Below, in pieces: positions 46,140 through 58,573 of a DNA stretch of 64,000 bases. The DNA is taken from contig CM048845.1 of the NCBI GenBank assembly GCA_026545225.1, positions 35,759,001-35,823,000 of the forward strand, written 5' to 3'. Every line of letters starts with the position of its first letter. Positions within the stretch are counted from its first letter, which is position 1. A model generated the notes under the pieces. The model did not search any database. It was not told where the DNA came from and was given only the letters and a program-made list of their open reading frames with translations. The position numbers were made by a program, and so were the translations under genes. This DNA comes from Cornus controversa. Taxonomy: Eukaryota > Streptophyta > Magnoliopsida > Cornales > Cornaceae.

Positions 46140-47309
46140 CAAATGATGAATAACTCAGGATACTTTAAGCGAACTTCTTTTTCTCGCTCCCATGTAACTT
46201 CTTCTACCCCATGATGCCTCCAAAGCACTTTAACCAATGGAATGGTCTTGCCCCGAAGCACTTATTCTCTAGTGTCCAAAATCTGAATCGGCCTCTCCTC
46301 ATATGACACATCTTCCTTCACCTCAAGGTCTGCCCAATCGAGTACATGTGAAGGGTCCGGCTCATACTTCCTCAACATAGACACATGAAAAGTGTTGTGC
46401 ACACTTGACAATTGCGGTGGCAATACCAAGCGATAAACAACCTCTCCTATCCGATCCAAAATCTCAAATGGTCTGATGAATCATGGCGCTAGCTTGCCAC
46501 TACGACTGAACCTCATCAAACCTCTTCGTGGTGAGACCTTCAAAAAGACATGATCCCCCACCTCAAATACCAAAGGTCGCCGCCTTCTATTGGCATAGCT
46601 TTTCTGACGACTCTGAGCCGTAAGCAATCTCTACCAAATTACCTTGATCTTCTCCATAGTTTCCCGAACTAAATCTGGTCCCAAAGAAACTGTCTCTCCG
46701 ACCTCAGTCCAACAAACAGGTGACCTACATGGTCTACCATAAAAAGCCTCAAACGGAACCATCTCAATACTAGCTTAATAGCTATTATTGTATGCGAAAT
46801 CCACTAATCGAAGGTGATCCACCCAGCTACCCTGAAGATCTAGCACACAAGCTCGCAGCATATCCTCCAGAATCTGTATAGTACGCTCGGACTGACCAGC
46901 CGTCTGAGGATGAAAAGCAGTACTAAAGTGAAGGTCCGTATCAAGTGCTGCCTGAAAACTCTGCCAAAATTGAGATATAAATCGCGGGTCTCTATCTGAA
47001 ATAATAGAAACTGGCACACCATGAAGTCTAAGGATCTGCTTAATATACAATCTACTAAGAGTATCCACATCATTAGTCACTTTAATGGAAATATAGTGTG
47101 CCACTTTCGTCAGTCTATCCATGATAACCCAAACTGCGTCGTGACCCTTCCTTGACCTTGGAAGTCCCGTCAAAGTCCATAGTGACATGTTCCCATTTCC
47201 ACATAGCCACATGCAATGGTTGCAACAACCCTGCTGGCCTCTGATGCTCGGCTTTCACTTGTTGACAAGTGAGGCACCTTGCCACAAACTGAGCTACATC
47301 TTTTTTCAT
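46140..47309 (-). pseudogene. Element D integrase and chromodomain
   Basis: The zinc-finger remnant [14 protein letters not shown] and the core with [24 protein letters not shown] and QTAGQSERTIQILEDML are present, so all three catalytic acidic positions can be seen. The tail VHNTFHVSMLRKY follows, and beyond a stop at 46262 a chromodomain (LRGKTIPLVKVLWRHHG, WEREKEVRLKYPELF). Breaks: near 47150 (two frames overlap), 46775 and 46460. Confidence 0.87.
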
Positions 47310-47610
47310 ACCCTTTCACCAATATTAGCGGCGTAGGTTATGATACATCTTGGTACCACCTGGATGTACTGCTAGCCTCGAGTTATGAAACTCTCTCAAA
47401 ATCTCATCCTGACAAGCTAAGGGAATAAACATCTTTCCTTGGAATTTCATGCTCTCATCTGAATGAACTGTTCATCCTTCCACCACTTCGCCACCCGAAA
47501 TCTGTGTGTGAATAGCCTCAACCTCACTATCCTTCCTCTACTATTCAATCACTTTACTCACAAAAGTTGGTTGAGCGATAAGAGTAAATAACACCACCGG
47601 CCCATCATCC

Positions 47611-48884
47611 TCACTGAAATGCAATCCCATTTCTGAGATGTCTTCCATCATCTTCCACTCTCGTATGGCTAAGCTCGTTTAAGCTACCATGTGACTTTCT
47701 ACTCAATGCATCCCCTACCACATTGGCCTTTTCTAGATGATATTGTAATTCAAAATCATAGTCTTCCATATATTCCATCCACCTCCGTTGCCTCATATTC
47801 AAATCCTTCTGTGAGAAAAGGTATTTGAGACTTTTTTGATTCGAGAACACTTCAAACTTCTCACCATACAAATAATACCTCCACACCTTAAGTGCGAAGA
47901 TCACTACTGCCAATTCCAAGTCGTGTGTCGGGTAATTCTGTTCGTGCATCTTCAACTGCCTTGAACCATACGCCACTTACTCGTTCGGTTTGCATTAGCA
48001 CACATCCCAAACCAAGTCGTGAAGCGTCACAATAAATTGTATACCCTAACCCACATTCTAGAATGATCAAAATTCAATTCCAAGAATGCATGCTCGTAAG
48101 CATCATTCTACACGAACTTCACTCCTTTTTGGGTAAGCTTAGTTATTGGTGCTGCTAACCTCAAAAAGTCCTTCACAAATCTCCTATAGTATCCAACCAA
48201 TCCCAAGAAACTATGTATCTCAAATACGCTCTTAGGTCTTTCCCAACTCATCACCGCCTCTATCTTGGATGAATCTATGGAAACTCCTCCTTCAGATATA
48301 ACATGCCCAAGGAATTTCACCTCTGCTAACCAAAAATCACATTTCTTATACTTGGCATACAATTGATGTTCTCTTAGAAGCTGTAACACAATCCTCAAGT
48401 TACCCTCGTGCTCCTCTTTCGAGGACGAGTACACTAGGATGTCATCAACGAACACAACCACAAAATTATCCAAGTAAGCATTGAACACTCTATGCATTAG
48501 ATCCATGAATGCTGCCGGTGCATTCGTCAAACCAAATGGCATCACCAAAAACTCATAATGTCCGTATCGTGTGCGAAAAGCAATTTTCGGAATGTCCGCT
48601 TCTTTAATCCCCAATTGATAGTAGCCTGATCTTAAGTCTATCTTTGAGAAACACCTCGAACCCTTAAGTTAATCGAACAAGTCATCTATCCTTAGCAAAT
48701 GATACTTATTCTTGATTGTTGCCCGATTCAACTTCCGATAGTCAATGCAAAGCTGCAAAGACCCGTCCTTTTTCTTAGCAAAAAGAACCGGAGCTCCCCA
48801 AGATGAAGTATTAGGACGTACAAATCCCTTGTCTAGTAGCTCTTGTAGTTTGTCCTTTAGCTCTTTCATCTCAGCCGGTGCCAT
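47611..48884 (-). pseudogene. Element D reverse transcriptase and RNase H
   Basis: Reverse transcriptase pieces: [36 protein letters not shown] and [15 protein letters not shown] at 48884-48669. After a stop come [13 protein letters not shown] and [12 protein letters not shown] (FVDD box) and the thumb region to 48108. RNase H pieces: GLGYTIYCDASRLGLGCVLM in one frame, [19 protein letters not shown] and [19 protein letters not shown] in another. At least four stops or shifts interrupt the chain. Confidence 0.88.
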
Positions 48885-48962
48885 TCAGTATGGTGTCATC
48901 AAAATGGGCGCAGTACCCGGAGCAAGATCTATCCCAAACTCCACTTCCCGTTTCGGAGGCAA

Positions 48963-49455
48963 CTATATCAAGTCCCCCGAAAATACATCCACAAACTCAC
49001 ACACTACACGAGGAAGCTCTCCAAGTGTCTCATCATCACCATCAACTAGTAGGCTTGCTAAGAAATGTCCAAGCCCTCTCCGATCACTCAAGCCACGCGA
49101 AGACGACAAGTAAAAGTCATCCCGCTCCCCCGCAAAACATATACTAATACCAGAGGGTGTATACAAGGTCACTCTTCCCCTATAGCAATGAATATTGGCT
49201 TTATAGGTCGATAGCCAATCTATACCCAAGATCATATCAAAGCTAGACATATCGAGAAGGATGAAATCAAACACTAATCGATGTCCCGATATCTCGATCT
49301 CGCAAGATCGGCATACTCTACTCAAAATCACTCTACCACCAACTGGCGTATCAATGGATAGAACCGAGTCCAAAGATGACACCTCCAACCCCAAAGCACA
49401 AGTAAATGCACATGAAATGAATGAATGTGATGCACCTGAATCCTAGCCTATGAGC
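48963..49455 (-). pseudogene. Element D protease
   Basis: The aspartic protease active site DSGASHSFIS is visible at about 49415-49445, but a TAG directly precedes it. The second half runs GHRLVFDFILLDMSSFDMIL and GIDWLSTYKANI, followed by a linker to reverse transcriptase that ends at 48963. Confidence 0.83.
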
Positions 49456-50108
49456 TAGAAACAAGAAATATACCTCGGACTACTGACGGTCCTGCCGAGG
49501 TCTCTGCTAGAACAAGAGTAAAGGCAAGGCCTTGTGATCTTTGGTCTTGCTATCCCATACCCTGATGTGCAGACTGTTGACTAGGAGTGCTAGACGTGGC
49601 TCCTCTAACTAGAGCCCGTGAACTCAGAACTGAAGGCACGGTCTGTGGTGGTGGTAATGCCCTATAACATGACTATGAAGTAGCAGGCTGTGTAGGATGC
49701 TGTGGAGTACCAACTCCACCTTGTGCACCCTTCTTCAGTGGGCAATTCCACTAATGTGTCCCATCTACTGACAATGAAAGCACCTCCTACTTGTCTCTGC
49801 AGTGGCCTGTCCCTGTGTGCACTCAGCCATTTTATGTCCCGGCTTCTGACAGTTGAAACAAACCACTCTAGATCGAATAGATCCAGTAGGTATAGGCACA
49901 GATGCTATCGATTGGCTCTGTTGTCCTTATGACAATGAGCCACAATCCCTTCGCCTTTTTCTAACATGATTGTCCAGAAGGGGACTAGTACTCCTAGTTT
50001 GGTTCTTCGCTTCTCTTATCCTTTGGTTGTCATTGCTGAACCCCTCGACTACTAATGACCTTTCTACCACCACTGCATAGTTGGTGAGACCCAGAATCCC
50101 AACTTATC

Positions 50109-50714
50109 TCACAAATAACGTCGGAGACCCCAAACAAATTGTTTGATCTTCAACTCTTCTGTTGGAATCATCTCCTCTGCAAATCGAGCCAAAGATGTGA
50201 ACTTTGTCTCATACTCCATTACAGTCATCATACCCTGAGTTAAGTTGAAGAACTCTCTCCTCATACTATCTTTCACCGTTACCGACAAGTACTTCTCTAG
50301 GAAGAGTACTTGAAACATGTCCCAATCTATCGCCTCGATATCATGGTAGTCTCTGATGAATTTCCACCAACGACTGGCCTCATCTATAAGATAATGAGTG
50401 GCCACTTTCACCCTCAAGTCCCCATCTATTTCAAGCATGGTAAGGAGTTTGACAATCTGATTCAACCAGTTCTCTGCCACCATTGGATCGGATCCCCCCA
50501 AATAGGTTAGCGGATTGTGCTTCTTTATGTGCCCCAATGCCATTATCATCCGGCTAGAAGGAGCTGCTCTTGGCAGAGCTTGTGTCTCCTCTTGATTTTT
50601 CCTTTGAGTTTCCCTTGCAATTTGCCGCATGGTAGTGACCATGTCGCACATAAATTGCTCTCCTCCAATAGGAGCCACTTCCGGTGTCCTCTCGCGAGCT
50701 CTTCTTGGTGGCAT
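50109..50714 (-). pseudogene. Element D gag
   Basis: An open frame of 201 codons from MPPRRARE at 50714 through the capsid domain: LTYLGGSDPMVAENWLNQIV, WWKFIRDYHDIEAIDWDMFQ, and KQFVWGLRRYL with a stop at 50109. The original frame continued into the zinc knuckles near 49860 (CFNCQKPGHKMAEC) and 49790 (CFHCQ). It is the better of two gag copies; the other is at 30030-30809. Confidence 0.87.
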
Positions 50715-51020
50715 CCTTCTATATGGATGACAAGGAGATATTTAGAATTTGTACATGAATGTATTGGACCAATTCACGTCATGCATACTAAAAATGCTAA
50801 AGCACTTCACAAATAGCATGTTATTTAAACAATTAAGCACATAAGAATTTTCCATGCAAGATGTACTTAGCCTTAGCTCACACTCAAAGACCTCAAGTCT
50901 AGGATCCTAAGTCTAAAGTTATGATCCTATAAATCATCGAATCCTTTCAATCTAAAGTTTGGCTTAACCCTTTTCCATCGTCCAAAGGTATTCAAATCCG
51001 ATTAAGCTCTGATACCATGT

Positions 51021-53698
51021 TGTCACGCCCCGATTTCCAACACCCGGTTGAGAGCGAGGGAAATGGAGGTGAACGGTGAAATCTAATCAAAACAATCGTT
51101 TTGAAAAATCTAACATCCAACCCAATTCTCTTAACCGTGGAAGCAACTCATAATGCATATAATTAAGTGAATATGCATAACTAACCATGGTCCTCATTGT
51201 TGAAATTATTTAGAACAATTTCAAAATAAAAGTAATTTTTGGCCCTCGTGAATAGTAACTTTTCGTAAAAAGTTCCGGAAAATTTTTTGGACCGTTGTCT
51301 CATCCTACTACAGTCTCTAGGTACTTAAAAACATAATTTAGACCTTTTGAAGAGGTCCAGAACCCTGATTTATCATCACCAAGCAGTAACTAAAAAGCTA
51401 CAGTAACTCCACAATGTACAGTGCACTGATAGAGTGCAATCTGCGCAATAGTCATAAAAAAATTCATAGAAAATTCATTTCAACTCGGAACGAGGCAAAC
51501 AAAAATTCTATAGAAACTAGACTAAATATAGAAGAAGCTTGAGCCAACCTTAATGGCTAGATGTTAGCCAAATGAAACAGTCTTGACAATCCCAATAGAA
51601 ATTATAAAATCTGGTGGCAAAATCTTGTCGGATTTTTCAAAACTTTTGTGGTTGTCCAAACTACACCAAATTAAATATGGCAACACTAGACATCTAGGGG
51701 AAGATGTGATAAAAATGTCAGATCATTTGGAGTTGTGTACACCCCTCAAACAAATTTGCCAAAATCCGGCCAAATATATTCGTTTGACCGGTAATACTTT
51801 CATCTCCAAAACAAAGTCTTACACCCAACATTCCAAGGATCTACAAATGGTACATCTCCATACACACACCCTAATTCACACATTCATATCACCATAATCT
51901 CACAAATTCTCATACATTTCTATTGAAATCATAGAAATCATTTCATATGTCATTCACACCTTAAATTCAAAATGGACACTTTTGGGCACGTGTCCCCCCC
52001 TAATGGCCATACAATTATGTTCAAAGTCTTCCATACATGTCCAACATGGCTTATACATACATATGAAATTCAAATATAAATATGTTGTCCAACTTTAAGA
52101 ATAACATTTTCCAAAAGAGTCCATATGCTACAAAACGGCATGGACATCTACATACATATCAAAAGATCCAAAACTCCAAAAGAAACTCAACAAGGTCCAT
52201 TGAACTAATCATGGCTCGTCCTCCATTGGTGCCTTATCTGAGAAAAAGTTGTATATAGGGGGTGAGCACCACTGCGGCTCAGTAAGAATGATCCACCAAA
52301 TGCATAGATGCATATGAAATCATTAAAATCTATATGACAATTATCCATGCTTTTTACTCATAAACAATCACATTTTGTAAATCATACGTGATGCTTCACA
52401 TTCCAATGTATACATACATGAAGCAAAATGAGCAAGTCACAATTAAAATATATACTCACGCCACATAAGTCTGGAAATCAAATCAAAGGGGGGGCACTCA
52501 AATCAAATCAATAGTAAGGGTTCCATTGGCACCCAAACTCTACTTACGCTTTTCGGTTTACTATTTCGACGGATGCGACACCCGCTTGGCCAAGTTTTAG
52601 GTCTTTCACCCTAAGGATCCATGCCCTTATCTCAATTTCTTACACTCCTGCCCCAAAACTTGTCACATAATTCATTTTATCATACAATGCATATATCTCA
52701 CACAATGTAATGCATTTTATCAAATCAATGCATTTTATTCCTCAAATCAAACATGTCACAATGTTATTTCACTCACCTCATGAAAATCCTCATGTTTATG
52801 CATTTTTCAAGAAAATCATATCTTTCATGCATCATTCTATAAAAAAACTCAGATTTATGCATTTCCACCAAATGAACACAATTTCAACAATTAGCATATA
52901 TAGTCTCAATATCAAGTATGCAACACATATGAGTCTTAATTAGCATGTTAGACATATACATATGCATAAATCACATTTTTATATATAAATACATATGCGT
53001 AAATCACATCTTTCATGTCACAAATATGTAACCTATAGAATCAAAGTAAAGATGAGTCTAGCACCCCTACCTCAAATCCCATGCTTTGAATCCAACTTTG
53101 AGAAACTCTAGCTTTATCAACTTTAAAAAATGGAGACTTTGATCGGTTCAAACCGAAACCCTCAACGCCCTCTACACACTTTCCTTCTTCGGGATCTTCC
53201 AAATCACACCTCAAGTGACTTAGAATCTAGAGAGAAGGGAGAGATATGAAGTGGTGACTTTTAGAGAGAGATTGAGATCTATAAATATAAACTATCCCAG
53301 ACCTTGGGATATTTATTTAACTCCTAGGGGCGCGAAAAGACCGTTTTGCCCCCAGGCCACTTAATGTACCCTCCCGACCTTCGAATTAATTCTTGAAAAC
53401 CCTGTTGGACTCGAAATCACTTCCTTAACACTCTAAACATTTCATTTAGTCCATACTCAAAAATAAAATTTCTCAGAATTTTTCCAGAATTTTCGGACTC
53501 ACTTAACCTCATCCTGGGGCTCCCGTTGACCAAAAAGTCAAACTTTTTTAAAAGTTTCTAAAACTTTCCAAAATCATGTTACAACATTCTAAACGTGTTC
53601 CCCGCATTCAAAACTTGTTAAATATCATTTAAAATGCATTTAAAGCAATAAATGATGAAAATTTCAAAATCTAGCCAAAATTTGGCACGGTCTCTACA
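51021..53698 (-). repeat. Element D 5' LTR (intact copy)
   Basis: A 2678-bp LTR, TGTCACGCCCC...GTCTCTACA. It reproduces both halves of the split left LTR and so proves where element B inserted (after 32717). It borders the older gag pseudogene at 53699. Confidence 0.92.
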
Positions 53699-55140
53699 TA
53701 ACTGTTAATAGATGATCAAAAATTTTATTAGTCATGGATAGATGGAATGAGTAAAATTTTCCTACATCGCTCATTCCCCTTTTTATAGGGTTAGCCGATG
53801 ATGCGACAGAATGAGAACCACTAGTGGCTAATTTAACTCTTACTAAACTTTCACATATGTATGGCTTCTTAATGTGGACTTTGGCCAGATTTGCTTCGAG
53901 ATCCTCACTAATATCTGCCGAGAACACCTCATAATTGGGATCTTTATATGAAGTCCGCTTTGATGCGATTTTTCTTTCTTTTTCCTAATTGAGGATTAAT
54001 TCATATCGAGTAGCCCTATCGGCCAGCTCGAATATGTTATGGAATTTTATACCATCAAACCTTTTTTTATGTTTGATGTCTAAACCATTTAGGACTAACT
54101 TTATATATTCCGTTTCAGAGAGGATCACTCAACATTTTAGCCGAGCCTTCCTGAACCTGGCTATGAAAGTCTCGACTATTTCTCCAGGCAATGGACTTAG
54201 GCTGGACAAATCAGCCAATGTAGCCTCAGGTTATGGGCAATAAAATTGAGTATGAAATAGTTTTTCCATTTACTGCCAAGTCGTTACGGAATTTGGCCTT
54301 AAATTGGAGTACCAAATAAAAGCTCTACTAGTTAAAGAACTGGGAAACGACCTTAATTTTTACATTTGATTAGCACCAGCGTCTCCACATTGAATTGTAA
54401 AATGGCCGATGTGCTTTAGTATTGACTGATTTTCCTCTCCACTAAATGTGGCGAAGTTAGAGATCTTGTATCCAGTAGGATACTCCAATAAATCATATTC
54501 CTCAGGATAAGGTTTCCTAAAGGTGGGCCGATTAGTCCTTCTTAATCCTAAGGCTCAATACATATCATCAAATTGGTTTTCAAGAACATTTGGATTTAAC
54601 GGTTGTTCTTGTTCCTGCCACCTTAGTGGCCAATTATTTTCTATCTGCCCCTCCCCCCCCCCCCCGTGTGCAAGTGCGATCGAGGGGTCTTGTCTTCTTC
54701 CCCTATAGGGATGGTCTCCAAGGTCGGTTGGGCCTATGGGATCATTTCGAAGGTCTACCTGATGTTGCTCAGGCAACCGTCTATTCGTAGCCTCCATCGG
54801 TAGTTGGTTTTTAGCCTCACCAGACTGAGAACTACTAGACGATAGATTGTTTTGTATTAAAGGTTGAGGCAGAGGTAATATTGGGCCCTTCAATTTCTAG
54901 TCGATCTGCTGAGCCCTCGGTTGGAGAGGAGGCTCTTGGACATTGGTGCCCTAAATGATCGATTTGTTTTGGACTGTCGATTGCGCATTAATTCATCTAT
55001 TCGGTCATGCATGGCGTCTATCAAGACTGCAATATCTGATGGATCGGTTATGGGTCTCTTATACGCTAAGGAACTTCTTCCTCTTCCTTATTATCGCCAG
55101 TGGCTGAGTTCCGTCCGGACCTTAGCTTAGGCGACATATT
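53699..55140 (-). pseudogene. Older Ty3/Gypsy gag, host of element D
   Basis: The minus strand starts MSPKLRSGRNSATG near 55135 and passes an acidic, proline- and glutamine-rich linker (54893-54555, RWQEQEQPLNPNVLENQFDD). It then reaches a capsid domain with SGEENQS, LKHIGHFTIQCGDAG, SNLRPNSVTTWQ and ETFIARFRKARL, and finally VFSADISEDLEANLAKVHIK (53927-53694) before element D. Many stops are present. Its family differs from D and B, and its capsid type is common in non-chromovirus Gypsy elements. A run of about 16 C lies at 54650-54665. Confidence 0.8.
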
Positions 55141-55368
55141 CTCAATTCTTTAGCACTTTCTGGGTCCCACCGAGCATGCTAAAATATGTTTGATTATTAA
55201 TTAATCAGCAAAGTAGGCAGATTGCTTGCGAGTGTGCTAAAGTTGTGGTATTCGCTCAATGTAAACAGTTGGTCGAACATAAGTATCTCCTTTGGAGGTC
55301 GTATTGGATCAGGTGATTGACTAGGGAGAGAATACGAAACTCCCTATTGAGTTCTTTTCTTGCCTTAA

Positions 55369-56795
55369 TGATAAGTGTTCAATTCCATGAATTTGAACCC
55401 TCTCTATTGCATATGTTAGTTCTGTTTTTGCGTTTACCGAGATATGTTTACGGTATTTTTATGTTTTTGATGTTTTGCAGGTATTGGAGTAAATGGAGCA
55501 AAGTTTGAAGCTTTCTGCAGTCAAGAGAAGAAATCAGAAAATGCAGCCAAAGGCATCTCGATCAATCAAGATGTTGATCTCGATTAATCGAAATCTCGAT
55601 TGATCGAGATCTCATTTCGATTGATCGAAATCTCGATCAATCGAGATTCAATCTCGATCAATCGAGATTCCGCAGAATCCACTTGGCCACTTGCTCACCT
55701 GCTTTCCCACTTGCAACAAAATCCCCCTTTTTGCACGACTTAGGGGGATTGTCTGACTTGAACAAGACTCTTGGGGGCCTTCTTGATACAAGAGATATAT
55801 ATAGTGATATATATATATATGGTGGGCCCCAAGGTTGAAAAGGAAGCCAAAAAGCACACAAAAAGGGCCATATCTCTCATATCTCATATATCTCTGAATA
55901 CACATCAGACCTTGAAGAGGAGAGACATTCGGGAGAGAGGAGAAGGAGCTGAACCAGACCAAGAAGCTTCATCTTCTCCATCAATGGAAGGGTGCAAGGC
56001 AACCATGAGCAACTAACTTCCATACTAGGGTGTTGTTGAAACCCTAGCCATGTAAACATGTTCCTTTTTGTAGCACTTGGGATTTGTAATTAAATGTTGA
56101 TAATTTAGCCTAATGACTATGTACACAAATACATTTCTTATATATATTCATTTGATATTGAATTTATTCCTGTCTTAGAGTAGATTTTGTCACTTGAATG
56201 CACAACATTTGCATATTCCACAAGAAGTGCAAATGATGGCTAGATAATGGTGTTTAAATGAATGTGTGATGTTAGTTTGTATAGACCATGTCAAGACAAG
56301 GTAGTTTGGATGCATGTAGTGTTCACTTAGAGAGTAGAGTAATTAGGTAGTTAGTTAGGTTGAAGAGCTATGCTTGTTGAAGATGGATTATGATAGGTTA
56401 GCACACACATTGATCTTTTGATATGTCATTGAGGTCACAAGCCTAATGACATTGTTAGGCATTTAATTAATGAATCCCATGCTTGCTACACTTATGAACA
56501 TGTGAATAGCTAGTGGTGGAAACCAACCCTAGTTCTCTCTCCCAACTTTAAACTCTTTACTTTTCTTGTCATTTCATTCATGCAATAGTTTATAAACACA
56601 AACTCAAAAATCTGTTTTTAGAATTAAAGTAGAGTTAATCTTCCTTTAAGACAATTGCGACTAGTCCTCGTGGGATCGATACCCTCTATATAGAACCTTA
56701 TCTACAAAGATTCGTGCTCTTGCGAGTGGTTAAATTATATTTTGATAAATTGGGCAAAATTAAGCTTACAATATAATCACAGTTTAGCCGCAACA
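55369..56795 (+). mobile_element. LTR 1 of an inverted LTR pair
   Basis: A 1427-bp LTR starting TGATAAGTGTTC and ending GCCGCAACA. It is followed by a PBS and leader. It contains six near-palindromic TCTCGATCAATCGAGA units (55555-55668), a TATATATAT stretch near 55810 and a CTATATAGA motif near 56690. It is preceded by CTTAA (55364-55368). Confidence 0.88.
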
Positions 56796-56801
56796 AAATT
56801 T

Positions 56802-56819
56802 TGGCGCCGTTGCCGGGGA
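56802..56819 (+). other. Primer-binding site of the inverted-LTR unit
   Basis: TGGCGCCGTTGCCGGGGA lies six bases after LTR 1. This motif follows the 5' LTR in many plant Gypsy elements of the Athila/Tat lineages. About 145 bases of leader follow before the inverted LTR begins. No gene is left between the LTRs. Confidence 0.8.
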
Positions 56820-56965
56820 CTTACGGTTTAATTGTCGCCATTGGAAGATTAAATCTGGTTTAATTCTTAGACTAGAAATTCTTTCATTATTTTTGTATAT
56901 ATTTTGTTCTTATTGCTCAAACTTCTTGATCTTAGGTATACCACATAGCGGGCATCGAAAAGAAC

Positions 56966-58390
56966 TGAAGTTGGAACCCTTTGTGATTATATTGTAAGCT
57001 TAATTTTGGCCAATTTATCAAAATATAATTTAACCACTCGCAAGAGCACGAATCTTTGTAGATAAGGTTCTATATAGAGGGTATCGATCCCACGAGGACT
57101 AGTCGCAATTGTCTTAAAGGAAGATTAACTCTACTTTAATTCTAAAAACAAATTTTTGAGTTTGTGTTTATAAACTATTGCATGAATGAAATGACAAGAA
57201 AAGTAAAGAGTTTAAAGTTGGGAGAGAGAACTAGGGTTGGTTTCCACCACTAGCCATTCACATGTTCATAAGTGTAGCAAGCATGGGATTCATTAATTAA
57301 ATGCCTAACAATGTCATTATGCTTGTGACCTCAATGACATATCAAAAGATCAATATGTGTGTTAACCTATCATAATCCATTTTCAACAAGCATAGCTCTT
57401 CAACCTAACTAACTACCTAATTACTCTACTCTCTAAGTGAACACTACATGCATCCAAACTACCTTGTCTTGGCATGGTCTATACAAACTAACATCACACA
57501 TTCATTTAAACACCATTATCTAGCCATCATTTGCACTTCTTGTGGAATATGCAAATGTTGTGCATTCAAGTGACAAAATCTACTCTAAGACAAGAATAAA
57601 TTCCATATCAAATGAATATATATAAGAAATGTATTTGTGTACATAGTCACTAGGCTAAATAATCAACATTTAATTACAAATCTCAAGTGCTACAAAAGGA
57701 ACATGTTTACATGGCTAGGGCTTCAACAACACCCTAGTATGGAAGTTAGTTGCTCATGGTTGCCTTGCACCCTTCCATTGATGGAGAAGATGAAGCTTCT
57801 TGGTCTGGTTCAGCTCCTTCTCCTCTCTCCCGAATGTCTCTCCTCCTCAAGGTCTGATGTGTATTGAGAGATATATGAGATATGAGAGATATGGCCCTTT
57901 TTGTGTGCTTTTTGGCTTCCTTTTCAACCTTGGGGCCCACTATATATATATATCACTATATATATCTCTTGTATCAAGAAGGCCCCAAGAGTCTTGTTCA
58001 AGTCAGACAATCCCCCTAAGTCGTGCAAAAAGGGGGATTTTGTTGCAAGTGGGAAAGCAGGTGAGCAAGTGGACAAGTGGATTCTGCAGAATCTCGATTG
58101 ATCGAGATTGAATCTCGATTGATCGAGATTTCGATCAATCGAAATGAGATCTCGATCAATCGAGATTTTGATTAATCGAGATCAACATCTCGATTGATCG
58201 AGATGCCTTGGGCTGCATTTTCTGATTTCTTCTCTTGACTGCAGAAAGCTTCAAACTTTGCTCCATTTACTCCAATACCTGCAAAACATTAAAAACACAA
58301 AAATACGGTAAACATATCTCGGTAAACGCAAAAACGAAACTAACATATGCAATAGAGAGGGTTCAAATTCATGGAATTGAACACTTATCA
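56966..58390 (-). mobile_element. LTR 2 of an inverted LTR pair
   Basis: A 1425-bp reverse-complement copy of LTR 1, ending (on the plus strand) GAACACTTATCA at 58390 and followed by CTTAA (58391-58395), the same 5 bases that precede LTR 1. The palindromic units recur at 58091-58204. Identity to LTR 1 is high over the whole length, apart from the ~20 bases at the inner end. Confidence 0.88.
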
Positions 58391-58395
58391 CTTAA

Positions 58396-58573
58396 CTAAG
58401 AGGACTTTTAACCGTGCACAAAGAATTGCGAGACGAAACGTAGCAAGGAGGGAGGTGGAAACGGAGGGAGAAATAGGCAGACTGACTGATTAGAGGAGGC
58501 TGAGAGCAAGAAAACTGAGGGAGATGTAGATCAAGTGAGAATTAGAGTAATATTCTAGGGAATATTGATTTGT
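58396..58573. other. Short spacer
   Basis: Purine-rich sequence (ggagggaggtggaaacggaggg) without a recognisable feature. It is probably part of an older element interrupted by the inverted LTR unit. Confidence 0.3.

Larger units (their letters stand above)
46093..51020 (-). mobile_element. Element D interior (Ty3/Gypsy chromovirus, broken)
   Basis: In minus-strand order: PBS (complement at 51006-51018), gag 50714-50109, two CCHC knuckles near 49860 and 49790, protease near 49440, reverse transcriptase 48884-48108, RNase H 47976-47611, integrase 47309-46775, chromodomain tail 46459-46145, polypurine tract at 46093. The gene order protease-RT-RNase H-integrase plus chromodomain identifies a Ty3/Gypsy chromovirus, probably Tekay/Del-like. 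Confidence 0.9.

Noticed and set aside
55648..56059. Open frames with hydrophobic stretches, mirrored at 57637-58111
   Set aside because: They belong to the inverted LTR pair and to LTR sequence; the same frames are disrupted in the third LTR.
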